Shown here piece after piece: positions 21,388 to 30,046 of a stretch of DNA of 64,000 nt. Origin of the DNA: Marinobacterium sp. (lineage in GTDB: Bacteria > Pseudomonadota > Gammaproteobacteria > Pseudomonadales > Balneatricaceae). A model generated the notes under the pieces. That model worked only from the letters and a program-made list of their open reading frames with translations. It made no database searches and was not told the DNA's origin. Both the position numbers and the translations under genes were made by a program. The stretch is from assembly GCA_030602245.1 (NCBI GenBank), contig JAUWAC010000004.1, positions 62,001-126,000 of the forward strand, given 5' to 3'. The first letter of the stretch is position 1; every line of letters begins with the position of its first letter.

Positions 21388-21464
21388 TGGCGCGCCCGGC
21401 AGGGCTCGAACCTGCAACCTACGGCTTAGAAGGCCGTTGCTCTATCCGGTTGAGCTACGGGCGC
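21388..21464 (-). tRNA. tRNA-Arg(TCT)
   Basis: A 77-nt cloverleaf with anticodon loop CTTCTAA (anticodon TCT, reading AGA/AGG), GCGCCCG acceptor stem and encoded CCA; very close to E. coli argU. It is the first gene of the four-tRNA run and follows a strong promoter at 21521-21549. Confidence 0.97.
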
Positions 21465-21520
21465 CTCTTGCAGCCCGACTTCAGCCAGCGCCCAATGGGC
21501 CGTGCTGCGAAGTGGTGCGT

Positions 21521-21549
21521 ATCCTAAGGGAGCCTGCCGGAGGCGTCAA
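21521..21549 (-). promoter_or_regulatory. promoter of the tRNA operon
   Basis: On the minus strand TTGACG (21544-21549), a 17-bp spacer and TAGGAT (21521-21526), followed by a GC-rich discriminator typical of stringently controlled stable-RNA promoters. Confidence 0.7.
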
Positions 21550-21631
21550 TAGCCATTTGCAATTTTTTTCCTGCAGAAACAAGGAGCTGTGTGATTTCTG
21601 CACAACCCCCTGATCTGACAGTTGTTTTCCT

Positions 21632-23020
21632 TCACGCCTCGCGGTACCAGCTGGTTCCTTCACGGCTGTCCTTGAGAATGACGCCCTGCTGCGCCAGGCT
21701 GTCGCGGATGCGATCCGCCTCGGCAAAATCGCGATTCTTGCGCGCCGCGTTGCGGGCTTCGATCTGCGCTTCGATGTCGGCAGCCGACAGCTCGCCTGCT
21801 TTATCTTCGCCCTGCAGAAACGCGGCCGGGTCCTGCTGCAGCAGCCCCAGCACACCACCCAGACGCTTGAGCTGTGCCGCCAGTGCCCCCGCGTGCTCAG
21901 CCCCCTCCCGCGTCGCCTTGTTCAACTCGGTCACGAGTTCGAACAACACCGCCAGCGCGCGCGGCGTATTGAAATCATCATCCATCGCCGCCTGGAACCG
22001 CGCTTCGTAATCGGTATCCAGTTCGCTCTCATCACCCATCGGCGCATCGCGCAGCGCCTGATAGAAGCGCTCCAGCGCCTGGCGCGCTTCGCGCAGACTG
22101 TCCTCTGAGTAGTCGATGAAGCTGCGATAATGCACCGAGGACAGGAAGTAGCGCACCACCTCCGGGTTGTACTCCTTGAGCACCTCGCGAATGGTGAAGA
22201 AGTTGCCCAGCGACTTGGACATCTTTTCCTGATTCACCCGGACAGGGCCCGCATGCATCCAGTAATTGACATAGGTACAGCCGTTGGCCGCTTCCGACTG
22301 CGCGATCTCGTTTTCATGGTGCGGGAACGGCAGATCAGGCCCGCCGCCATGAATATCGAAGGTGTCGCCCAGACAACATTTGGACATCGCTGAGCATTCG
22401 ATGTGCCAGCCCGGTCGACCCGGCCCCCAGGGCGACTCCCAGCTGACTTCGCCGGGCTTGGCCGCCTTCCAGAGCACAAAGTCCAGCGGGCTTTCCTTCG
22501 CTTCGCCAACCTCGATACGGGCTCCTGCACGCAGCTCATCGATCACCTTGTTGGTCAGGCGGCCGTAATGCTCAAACTTCTCGACCCGGTAGTACACGTC
22601 GCCATTGTCGGCCCGGTAGGCATAGCCTTTGTCGATCAGTGTTTGTACCAGCTCGATGATATCGCCGATATGCGCCGTCGCTCTTGGCTCCATGTCGGGA
22701 CGCAGCACCCCCAGGCGATCCTCGTCTTCGTGCATGGCGGCGATCATGCGCTCGGTCAGCGCATCCACCGTTTCACCGTTTTCGGCAGCGCGACGGATGA
22801 TCTTGTCATCCACATCGGTGATATTGCGCACATAGGTCACATCCCAGCCGCGGTAGCGCAGGTAGCGGGTGATGAGGTCAAAGCAGACCATCACCCGGGC
22901 ATGCCCGATATGGCAGTAGTCGTATACCGTTACGCCACAGACATACATGCGGATGCGCCCTTTCTCCAACGGGGTGAAAGGACCTTTGGTCTTGGTCAGA
23001 GTGTTATGGATTTGCAGCAT
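21632..23020 (-). CDS. cysS: Cysteinyl-tRNA synthetase
   Basis: A class I synthetase that charges tRNA-Cys. The HIGH motif (37-40) and KMSKS are intact, and the zinc ligand C28 sits in [17 protein letters not shown] start at the ATG at 23020 (462 aa, [10 protein letters not shown]), which matches the family; a start 18 bp upstream adds residues with no parallel. It lies downstream of glnS and its coupled lipoprotein, as glnS-cysS do in pseudomonads. The folD gene that often follows is absent here. Confidence 0.98.
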   Translation of the reverse strand: MLQIHNTLTKTKGPFTPLEKGRIRMYVCGVTVYDYCHIGHARVMVCFDLITRYLRYRGWDVTYVRNITDVDDKIIRRAAENGETVDALTERMIAAMHEDEDRLGVLRPDMEPRATAHIGDIIELVQTLIDKGYAYRADNGDVYYRVEKFEHYGRLTNKVIDELRAGARIEVGEAKESPLDFVLWKAAKPGEVSWESPWGPGRPGWHIECSAMSKCCLGDTFDIHGGGPDLPFPHHENEIAQSEAANGCTYVNYWMHAGPVRVNQEKMSKSLGNFFTIREVLKEYNPEVVRYFLSSVHYRSFIDYSEDSLREARQALERFYQALRDAPMGDESELDTDYEARFQAAMDDDFNTPRALAVLFELVTELNKATREGAEHAGALAAQLKRLGGVLGLLQQDPAAFLQGEDKAGELSAADIEAQIEARNAARKNRDFAEADRIRDSLAQQGVILKDSREGTSWYREA

Positions 23021-23056
23021 CAGTACTCGCCACTTCAAAAAACGGAAATTCGGAAT

Positions 23057-23932
23057 TCAGTTCATGCGCACACGACCGATACGAGCAGCACCGAGCAGAC
23101 TGCTCTCGCGGGTGAGCAACAGCTCATCACCCTGCCAGAGCACCGCCTCCCACTGCCCCGATGGCCACAGCGTATGCCGACGTGCACCGGCCCAGCGCGG
23201 TTCACCATCGCGTACCGGCACCAGCCAGATAAACGCTTCGCTGCTGAACCGCCCCAGCGTGTAGCCCAGCAGCGCAAGCTGTTGCCGCTGGGGACTGTAA
23301 TCGAGCGCCGTAATCAGCCCCTGTACCGGCCACTCAGCGACGGCGGTCACTGATTGTTGCGGCAGCGACGGGTCGAGCCGATACAGACGTGATCGCCCGC
23401 TTGCCCAGCCCTTGGTCAGCAACCAGATATCACCACCAACGCGGGCAATCGCCTCGCAATCGTTATCGTGATCCTGATGCCCGTTGCGCACCGACGGGTC
23501 GGCCAGTCGAAACTCTATGTGGGTGCTGTCTACCTCATCGCGCGCAGCAAGCAGGTCAGACCAGGCGATACGGTAGAGCTGAAACCACTGGCGCCGACCG
23601 CTGTTGTTGCCGCAATCGGCCACGTACAGGTATTGCTCGTCCTGTGCCATCGACTCCCAGTCGATATTGACCGCGTTGCCGACTCGCACCCGGTCGGTCA
23701 CGCGCCCGCCAGCGAGCGCGTACAGATAGGGCCCGTTACCGCTGTCGTTGAGCGTCCAGAGCCGACCCTCGTGAACGGCGAGCCCTGAGGTTTCGCTCAC
23801 CGCCCGATCCAGCGGCGCCAGCGTTTCAACCTCGAGGTAACCACGCGCGCTGCCACCATGCTCGGGCACTGGCGCCATCGAACAGCCGGCCAGCAGCACG
23901 AACAGGCCGGCTGCCAGCCCACGTGCCAGCAT
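23057..23932 (-). CDS. Predicted lipoprotein with a beta-propeller-like domain
   Basis: A 291-aa exported lipoprotein. The signal peptide ends in the lipobox LLAGC at about residue 17. The mature part has repeated beta-strand segments with conserved short motifs (TLNDSGN, DWESMA, DCGNNSGRR, DCEAIA) that look like propeller blades with acidic loops, possibly metal-binding. I do not recognise the family. The ATG at 23932 overlaps the glnS stop (TGATG), so it is translationally coupled to a synthetase it has no obvious link with. A GTG at 23935 is an alternative start. Confidence 0.75.
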   Translation of the reverse strand: MLARGLAAGLFVLLAGCSMAPVPEHGGSARGYLEVETLAPLDRAVSETSGLAVHEGRLWTLNDSGNGPYLYALAGGRVTDRVRVGNAVNIDWESMAQDEQYLYVADCGNNSGRRQWFQLYRIAWSDLLAARDEVDSTHIEFRLADPSVRNGHQDHDNDCEAIARVGGDIWLLTKGWASGRSRLYRLDPSLPQQSVTAVAEWPVQGLITALDYSPQRQQLALLGYTLGRFSSEAFIWLVPVRDGEPRWAGARRHTLWPSGQWEAVLWQGDELLLTRESSLLGAARIGRVRMN

Positions 23933-25611
23933 CACTTGTTCTGGATCTTCGCCCAGGAATCGCGCAGCCCCACGGTGCGGTTGAACACCATGCGGTTCTC
24001 GGTCGTATCCGGGTCGACACAGAAGTAGCCCTGGCGCTCGAACTGGAAGCGACTTTCGACAGCCGCATGTTTCAGCCCGATCTCGGCGCGCGCATCGGCG
24101 TAGACCACCAGCGACTCGGGGTTGATGAATTCGTGGAAGTCACGCTCCTTGTCGCCATCCGGGTTCGGCTCGGTGAACAGGCGATCGTAGGCACGCACTT
24201 CGCACGGCACGGAGTTTTCGGCCGATACCCAGTGGATGACGCCCTTGGGCTTGTAATCGGTCGGGTTCGCTCCCTTGGTCTGCGGATCGAAGGTGGCACG
24301 AATCTCCACCACCTCACCGCTGGCATCCTTGATCACTTCGTCGCAGCGAATCACGTAGGCACCGCGCAGACGCACCGCTTCACCCGGTGACAGTCGCTTC
24401 CACTTCTTCGGCGGCACCTCGGCAAAGTCTTCGCGCTCGATCAGCAGATTGCGGGTGAACGGCACCTTGCGCACGCCCATCGACTCATCTTTCGGATGCG
24501 CCGGCAGCTCAAACCACTCCTGCTCGCCTTCCGGCATATTGGTAATGGTCAGCCTGAGCGGCTCCAGCACGCACATGGCGCGCGGCGCATTGGCGTCCAG
24601 GTCCTCACGCACAGCGGCTTCCAGCATTCCCATATCGACGACACCGTTGGCGCGGGTCACCCCGATCATGTCACAGAAGTTGCGAATCGATGCCGGCGTG
24701 TAACCGCGCCGACGCAGACCGGAGATGGTCGGCATGCGCGGGTCGTTCCAGCCACTCACCTTGCCTTCGTCCACCAGCAGCTTGAGCTTGCGCTTGCTGG
24801 TCACGGTGTAGTTCAGGTTGAGACGCGCAAATTCATACTGGCGCGGCTTCGCCGGCACCGGCAGGTTCTCGATAAACCAGTCATACAGCGGCCGATGATC
24901 CTCAAACTCCAGCGTACAGATCGAGTGCGTTATCCCCTCCAGCGCATCGGACTGACCGTGCGTGAAATCATAGGATGGGTAGATGCACCACTTGTCGCCA
25001 CTCTGATGGTGATGCGCCTTGCGAATGCGGTAGATCACCGGGTCACGCATGTTGATGTTGGGCGATGCCATGTCGATCTTGGCACGCAGGACACATTCGC
25101 CCTCGTCGAAATCGCCACGACGCATCTTCTCGAACAGTTCGAGGTTTTCCTCAACACTGCGATCGCGATAGGGACTGTTCTTGCCCGGCTCGGTCAGCGT
25201 GCCGCGAAACTCGCGAATCTCGTGCGCACTGAGGCTGTCAACGTAGGCCTTGCCCTCCTTGATCAGGTGCAGCGCCCATTCGTACAGGGTATCGAAGTAG
25301 TCAGAGCTGTAGCGGATATCGCCGCTCCACTCAAACCCGAGCCAGCGCACGTCCTCGATGATCGAGTCGATATACTCCTGGCTTTCCTTCTCCGGGTTGG
25401 TGTCATCAAAGCGCAGATTGCACTCGCCGCCGTACTTCAAGGCCGTGCCGAAGTTGAGACAGATCGACTTCGCATGCCCGATGTGCAGATAACCGTTGGG
25501 CTCCGGCGGAAAACGGGTGACGACGCGGCCGTCATTGACGCCGTTTTTGATATCGTCTTCGATGATCTGATGAATAAAGTTGGTCGGCTTGGTGCTGTCG
25601 TTTTTGGTCAT
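23932..25611 (-). CDS. glnS: Glutaminyl-tRNA synthetase
   Basis: A class I synthetase that charges tRNA-Gln. HIGH is at 43-46 ([15 protein letters not shown]) and the KMSKS equivalent is VTSKR, where E. coli has VMSKR. The C-terminal anticodon-binding beta-barrels are present. I start at the ATG at 25611 (559 aa), because the longer open frame adds 39 residues foreign to the family. It overlaps the following lipoprotein gene by 1 bp. Confidence 0.98.
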   Translation of the reverse strand: MTKNDSTKPTNFIHQIIEDDIKNGVNDGRVVTRFPPEPNGYLHIGHAKSICLNFGTALKYGGECNLRFDDTNPEKESQEYIDSIIEDVRWLGFEWSGDIRYSSDYFDTLYEWALHLIKEGKAYVDSLSAHEIREFRGTLTEPGKNSPYRDRSVEENLELFEKMRRGDFDEGECVLRAKIDMASPNINMRDPVIYRIRKAHHHQSGDKWCIYPSYDFTHGQSDALEGITHSICTLEFEDHRPLYDWFIENLPVPAKPRQYEFARLNLNYTVTSKRKLKLLVDEGKVSGWNDPRMPTISGLRRRGYTPASIRNFCDMIGVTRANGVVDMGMLEAAVREDLDANAPRAMCVLEPLRLTITNMPEGEQEWFELPAHPKDESMGVRKVPFTRNLLIEREDFAEVPPKKWKRLSPGEAVRLRGAYVIRCDEVIKDASGEVVEIRATFDPQTKGANPTDYKPKGVIHWVSAENSVPCEVRAYDRLFTEPNPDGDKERDFHEFINPESLVVYADARAEIGLKHAAVESRFQFERQGYFCVDPDTTENRMVFNRTVGLRDSWAKIQNK

Positions 25612-25815
25612 ATCCGCGTCTTGTCGAAACTGTGATGACGCAGCCGCCGAACGCTGAACCGGGCGGCTGAAACCTGAGCGCGCCATTATAACCGGAGATG
25701 CTTCCCTAACGCACTGCCGCACCGACACGGGGATCTGGAGCCGAATGGATGCACTCCATTACGACTTGAGTATAATGGCGCCACTAATAATTAAACCAAC
25801 ACGGGACCTGTATCC

Positions 25816-26322
25816 ATGATTACCCTGCACACCAACTACGGCGACATCACGCTGGAACTGAATCACGAGAAAGCCCCGAAAACTGCTGCCAACTTCGAGC
25901 AGTATGTCCGTGAAGGTTTTTACGACGGGGTCATTTTTCACCGGGTGATCGATGGCTTCATGATTCAGGGCGGCGGCTTCGAGCCGGGCATGACCAGCAA
26001 GAAGACCCGCGAACCGATCGAAAACGAAGCCGACAACGGTCTGTCCAACAAGACCGGCACCATCGCGATGGCGCGCACCATGGATCCGCACTCCGCATCG
26101 GCACAGTTCTTTATCAACGTCTCCGACAACCTGTTCCTTGATCACACCGCGAAAACCACGGAAGGCTGGGGTTATGCGGTATTCGGCCAGGTCATCGACG
26201 GCATGGACGTGGTCAACCGCATCAAGTCGGTACGCACCACCATGCGCGCCGGCCATCAGGACGTACCGGTCGAAGACGTCATCATCGAGCGCGCCGTCAT
26301 CACCGAGGAAGCCGACGCCTGA
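25816..26322 (+). CDS. ppiB: Cytoplasmic peptidyl-prolyl cis-trans isomerase B
   Basis: A cyclophilin that accelerates prolyl isomerisation in the cytoplasm. The catalytic FHRVI, FMIQGG and SAQFFINV motifs are present, there is no signal peptide, and the 168 aa are typical of PpiB. A TATAAT lies at 25771-25776. It is 2 bp upstream of lpxH, a pair conserved in gammaproteobacteria, and divergent from glnS. Confidence 0.97.
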   Translation: MITLHTNYGDITLELNHEKAPKTAANFEQYVREGFYDGVIFHRVIDGFMIQGGGFEPGMTSKKTREPIENEADNGLSNKTGTIAMARTMDPHSASAQFFINVSDNLFLDHTAKTTEGWGYAVFGQVIDGMDVVNRIKSVRTTMRAGHQDVPVEDVIIERAVITEEADA

Positions 26323-26324
26323 CA

Positions 26325-27068
26325 ATGCGCCGTCTGTTTATCTCCGATCTGCACCTGCAGCCAGAGCGCCCGGATATCAGCCGGGCGTTTCACTATTTCC
26401 TCAGCCATATCGCACCGCCCTGCGACGAGCTCTACCTGCTCGGCGATATCTTTGAATACTGGATCGGCGACGACGCCCCCTTGCCGGGCCTTGAGCCGCT
26501 GTTGCGGCAACTGCGCGACCTCGTCGATCAGGGTACGCGCCTCTACTTCATGCATGGCAATCGCGACTTTCTCGTCGGCCACGACCTGATGGCACAACTC
26601 GGCGCCACCCTGTTGCCGGAACAACACCGCCTGATCATCGATGGTGAAGCAGCCCTGCTGCTGCACGGGGACGAGCTCTGCACCGACGATGTCGACTACC
26701 AGGCGTTTCGGGCTCAGGTGCGAGACTCTCAGTGGCAGCAGGCGTTTCTGAGCAAAAGCGTTGCCGAGCGCATCGCCGTCGCGCGCCAGTTACGCGAGGC
26801 CAGCCAGCAGCAGGGCGCGATGAAGCAGGAGGCGATCATGGACGTGAATCCGCAAGCGGTCGCCGACATCATGGACAGGCACGACGTCGAACTGCTGATC
26901 CACGGCCATACCCACCGCCCGGCCCGCCATGCCCAGCCACGACAGGACGCGCGCGGCGAGCGCATCGTACTGGGTGACTGGTCAGAAAGCGGCTGGTACC
27001 TGGAGATCCGGGACGGTAAACGTGAGCTGATTCGCTTCACGCCACCGCCCGAATGTACGACTCAGTGA
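26325..27068 (+). CDS. lpxH: UDP-2,3-diacylglucosamine hydrolase LpxH
   Basis: A metallophosphoesterase of lipid A synthesis that converts UDP-2,3-diacylglucosamine to lipid X at the inner membrane. The Mn ligands are in FISDLHL (D8, H10), LLGDIFEYW (D41), HGNRDF (77-82), LLHGDELC and HGHTHRP. The 247-aa length is normal. The gene shows this is an outer-membrane, lipid A-bearing organism. Its 3' end overlaps miaE convergently by 7 bp. Confidence 0.97.
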   Translation: MRRLFISDLHLQPERPDISRAFHYFLSHIAPPCDELYLLGDIFEYWIGDDAPLPGLEPLLRQLRDLVDQGTRLYFMHGNRDFLVGHDLMAQLGATLLPEQHRLIIDGEAALLLHGDELCTDDVDYQAFRAQVRDSQWQQAFLSKSVAERIAVARQLREASQQQGAMKQEAIMDVNPQAVADIMDRHDVELLIHGHTHRPARHAQPRQDARGERIVLGDWSESGWYLEIRDGKRELIRFTPPPECTTQ

Positions 27069-27673
27069 AGCGGCGCACCGCTGTGAAAACGGAATTCGCC
27101 ATCCGGTGACTCGATCAGTTGGCGCTCCAGCTGACGGAAGAACGCCACCCGCTCATCGATCGGTTCACCGGCATAGTCCCGCGCCAGCGACAGGTAGTCC
27201 TGATAGTGGCGCCCTTCCGACTTCAGCAGCGAGCGGTAGAATTTGGCCAGTTCGTCATCCAGAAACGGGGCCAGCGCGGCAAAGCGCTCGCAGGAGCGCG
27301 CCTCGATGAACGCCCCGATGATCAACAGATCGATCAGACGCCCCGGCTCGCTGGTGCGTACCTCGGCCCGCAGGCCCGACGCGTAGCGGGAGGGCGACAG
27401 ATGGCCGTACTCGATATCACGCGCCTCCATCAGCGCGAGGCACTGCTCGAAATGGATCAGCTCTTCGCGCGCCAGACGTGACATCTTGTTCAGCAGATCG
27501 GAGCGATCCACATAGCGAAACATCAGATTCATCGCCGTGGATGCCGCCTTCTTTTCGCAATGGGCATGATCGATCAGCAGTATCGGCAGGGATTCAGGCT
27601 GCCGAGCCGCTTCGATCCAGGCATCAGGGGTTGGACAGGCGAGAAATTCGCGGATTTCGGTCAAAGCATCCAT
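27062..27673 (-). CDS. miaE: tRNA 2-(methylthio)-N6-isopentenyladenosine hydroxylase MiaE
   Basis: A non-haem di-iron monooxygenase that hydroxylates the isopentenyl group of ms2i6A37 in tRNA. The four-helix di-iron ligands are visible as HCEKKA (E40), EELIHFEQ, EARSCERF and EGRHYQ. I start at the ATG at 27673 (203 aa, MDALTEIREFLACPTPDAW), which matches shorter pseudomonad-type MiaE; two further ATGs lie up to 42 bp upstream. It follows the six-gene roadblock operon by 66 bp on the same strand and could be its last gene. Confidence 0.93.
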   Translation of the reverse strand: MDALTEIREFLACPTPDAWIEAARQPESLPILLIDHAHCEKKAASTAMNLMFRYVDRSDLLNKMSRLAREELIHFEQCLALMEARDIEYGHLSPSRYASGLRAEVRTSEPGRLIDLLIIGAFIEARSCERFAALAPFLDDELAKFYRSLLKSEGRHYQDYLSLARDYAGEPIDERVAFFRQLERQLIESPDGEFRFHSGAPLH

Positions 27674-27739
27674 GGTATCGCGGTCAATGAAAATTGCGGG
27701 GCGCATAGTATACACGCCCCGCCAACGCTTGACTGCCGA

Positions 27740-28486
27740 TCAGACGGTCAGCGTATCGATCAGGTCGATCATGAACTCGGTCTGCTCCTCGCTCATGCGC
27801 TCCCAACCGTTGATTGCCATGGATTCGAGGACACCGGCTCCCTTCTCGTCCTCGTGCATCGTCAGCAGCTTGCTCTGTAGCTCGTCAAACCGCGGTTGCA
27901 GCTCGGGTCCGACCAGCAGCGCGTGATGCACGACGCTGATTTGCGAGCTGACCAGCACGCGCATCTGCTTGCGAATCAAATCAGACAGCTCAAGGAAGCC
28001 GTCCTTGAGGAAGAAACCGACATCGGCCTCGCCCCGCAGCAGCGCCTTCGCAATCAGGATATAGCTGTCATACTCGCGCTGAGTGATGTTGGACGCGTCC
28101 AGATCCGCCGGCTCGAGCATGATCATGCCAATGGTGTGAACATCCGGGTCGGCCGTCGTGGCCAGCCGCAGACCCGGCATGAGATCTTCCACCTTCTGCG
28201 CAGCACTGTCGGCCGGCACAGCAATGAGCGCCTCATCACGCTTTTTGGCCGGCCGCGCCACAGCCTTGAACCCCATTTCACGCACCAGCATCGCGGCATC
28301 GTAGGGGTTGGCATAGATCAGGTCGACCTTGCCGGCACGAATGTCCGCCCGCTGCGCCTCGAAGCTGTCGTACAGCTCGAGATGGATATCGGTGCCAAGC
28401 TGACGCTGCATCCAGGTATTGAAGTAGAACCAGCCGGACATGTGATCCGGCGCGAAATCGGGGCTGACAGTAAAGTTGAATGGCAT
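27740..28486 (-). CDS. Leaderless PhnD-like periplasmic-binding-protein fold protein
   Basis: A 248-aa protein resembling phosphate/phosphonate (PhnD) binding proteins: an early SPDF.P..M, FEAQRADIRAGKVDLIYANPYDA near residue 45, and FLKDGFLELSDL. It starts MPFNFTVSP straight after an AGGAG, with no signal peptide or lipobox, so it should stay in the cytoplasm. There is no ABC permease or ATPase nearby. It may therefore be a ligand sensor rather than a transport component. It is the last of six tightly spaced genes, 9 bp after the PAS gene. Confidence 0.8.
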   Translation of the reverse strand: MPFNFTVSPDFAPDHMSGWFYFNTWMQRQLGTDIHLELYDSFEAQRADIRAGKVDLIYANPYDAAMLVREMGFKAVARPAKKRDEALIAVPADSAAQKVEDLMPGLRLATTADPDVHTIGMIMLEPADLDASNITQREYDSYILIAKALLRGEADVGFFLKDGFLELSDLIRKQMRVLVSSQISVVHHALLVGPELQPRFDELQSKLLTMHEDEKGAGVLESMAINGWERMSEEQTEFMIDLIDTLTV

Positions 28487-28495
28487 CCCTGGCTC

Positions 28496-28957
28496 CTACT
28501 TCAATGTGGCGTAAAGGGCTTCGCTCTCAGCGATTTTGCTGCGCGACGGCTTGCGGCGCACCGAGGTGTAGCCGACGAGCTTACCCTGGCGGATGTTCGG
28601 GATCACAGTGGCCTTGACCCAGTAAAAACGGCCATCCTTGCGCAGGTTCTTGACGTAACCCTGCCACTTCTTGCCGCTCTGCACCGTCTCCCACAGACCC
28701 TGAAAGGCCACGGCAGGCATATCCGGATGGCGCAGGATGTTGTGATTGGTACCGATCAGCTCTTCACGGGAATACGCCGACATCTCGATAAACGCCTGAT
28801 TCGCGTGTGTGATAATCCCCTGCGGATCGGTGCGCGAGACGATCAGCTTGCCGTCCGGATAAGGCACCTCCTCGTCAAGGATCGTCGCGGTACGTTCGCT
28901 GCCGTCGTAATACCGGATCAGCACCTCGCGGGCTGATCCGCTGTTCTGTTCGGGCAT
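28496..28957 (-). CDS. Stand-alone Aer-type PAS domain protein
   Basis: A 153-aa protein made of one PAS domain (about 30-135). It carries the Aer segments ITHANQAFIEMSAYSREEL, HNILRHPDMP and KNLRKDGRFYWVKA, and the C-terminal ESEALYATLK also resembles the Aer linker. In Aer this domain binds FAD and senses redox or oxygen. Here the membrane, HAMP and methyl-accepting domains are missing. FAD binding is inferred. It is the fifth gene of the operon, with GGGGGAG before the ATG. Confidence 0.85.
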   Translation of the reverse strand: MPEQNSGSAREVLIRYYDGSERTATILDEEVPYPDGKLIVSRTDPQGIITHANQAFIEMSAYSREELIGTNHNILRHPDMPAVAFQGLWETVQSGKKWQGYVKNLRKDGRFYWVKATVIPNIRQGKLVGYTSVRRKPSRSKIAESEALYATLK

Positions 28958-28995
28958 GATCTCCCCCTGTGCAATCTTGCGTCAGCGTGCGTGGA

Positions 28996-29358
28996 TCAGA
29001 GCACCTTGCCGATCGACTCGGCGGCACGTTTGACGTCGAGGAAAATAAGGCCGAGTCGCGCATTAGGCTTGGCAACGACGGTCAGCACCGACTCCGCATT
29101 GGCATGCGTCATCAGAATGTAGCCCTGATCACCCTTGACCAGCACCTGCTCAAGCTCGCCCCGCGCCAGCTCGCGCGCCGTGCGCTCCCCGAGCGACAGA
29201 ATGGCAGCACTCATCGCCCCCACCCGGTCCTCATCCATGCCGGCCGGCAGCAGCGCATCGATGACCAGACCGTCAGTCGAGATAACGGCGCAGGCCTCAA
29301 TCTCGGTCGAAGTGCCGTTAAGGTCACGCAAAATCGAATTCAACATTTCCGCGCGCAT
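28996..29358 (-). CDS. Roadblock/LC7 domain protein
   Basis: A 120-aa single-domain Roadblock/LC7 protein: ILRDLNGTSTEIEACAVISTDGLVIDALLP, then a helix with ILSLGERTARELARGELEQVLV, and GYILMTHANAESVLTVVAKPNARLGLIFLDVKRAAE. In Myxococcus MglB and similar systems this fold dimerises and acts as a GAP or scaffold for a small Ras-like GTPase. No such GTPase is encoded in this operon or window. AAGGAG precedes the ATG. Confidence 0.9.
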   Translation of the reverse strand: MRAEMLNSILRDLNGTSTEIEACAVISTDGLVIDALLPAGMDEDRVGAMSAAILSLGERTARELARGELEQVLVKGDQGYILMTHANAESVLTVVAKPNARLGLIFLDVKRAAESIGKVL

Positions 29359-29384
29359 GAAAATCTCCTTTTCCGCAGCGAGTC

Positions 29385-30035
29385 TTAATGATCCAGATAG
29401 CGCCGGATCAGAACAGAAGTCAGGTCGACAAAGGGTTGCCGGTTCAGGTACGGCATACCCTCGATGATGAGCAGGAAACGTTCCCGCCCCACGGTAATCA
29501 CCCAGAAGCCCAGATCACTCTGACCGACCGAGTTGACCAGCGCCCAGGAACAGCCATACAGCTCCAGCTGGGAATTGATCAGTTGTTCGTGCCGCTCGCT
29601 GAGCAGCATCACATCCGCCGCCAGGCCCGCGACCGCTTCTTCCTCTTCCGGACTGAAGCCCTTGTGCGCGAGCGAGAAGCCCTGCTCATCGGCGAGCAGC
29701 ACCTTACCTTCGCCAAGCGGTGCGATCAGCTCCGGCAGCACCACTTCAAGCGGGCCGCTCACGACCTCGTTCGGCGTCGGCACCAGCTCGAGAAAATTGC
29801 GCGTGCACATATCGTCAAGCATCGCCATCGCACCGTCGGCATCGCGCCCGGTGAGCTTCTCCATCAGCGCCGGCATGTACGGTACGGGCGTATCGGCACT
29901 GAGCAGCTGCAGCAGCAGCGCGCGCATCTCGTCGGGTTCACTGCTGAACGTGGCGTAATAGGCCCCCGCCGGCAGCACCTGGAAGTAAAGCGTCTCATCA
30001 GCCTGGCCAAGAGGTTTGCTGGATGGAGCGCCCAT
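29385..30035 (-). CDS. Roadblock-like protein with N-terminal helical domain
   Basis: A 216-aa protein with no certain family. The first 95 residues are helical, with a winged-helix flavour (LLQLLSADTPVPYMPALMEKL, then MAMLDDMCTRNFLELV). The C-terminal half follows a roadblock-like strand-helix pattern: GKVLLADEQGFSLAHKGFSPEEEEAVAGLAADVMLL, then FWVITVGRERFLLIIEG. It could pair with the 120-aa roadblock protein encoded 26 bp downstream. It has AAGGAG before the ATG. The roadblock assignment here is by pattern and needs structural confirmation. Confidence 0.7.
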   Translation of the reverse strand: MGAPSSKPLGQADETLYFQVLPAGAYYATFSSEPDEMRALLLQLLSADTPVPYMPALMEKLTGRDADGAMAMLDDMCTRNFLELVPTPNEVVSGPLEVVLPELIAPLGEGKVLLADEQGFSLAHKGFSPEEEEAVAGLAADVMLLSERHEQLINSQLELYGCSWALVNSVGQSDLGFWVITVGRERFLLIIEGMPYLNRQPFVDLTSVLIRRYLDH

Positions 30036-30046
30036 GCGTTATCTCC

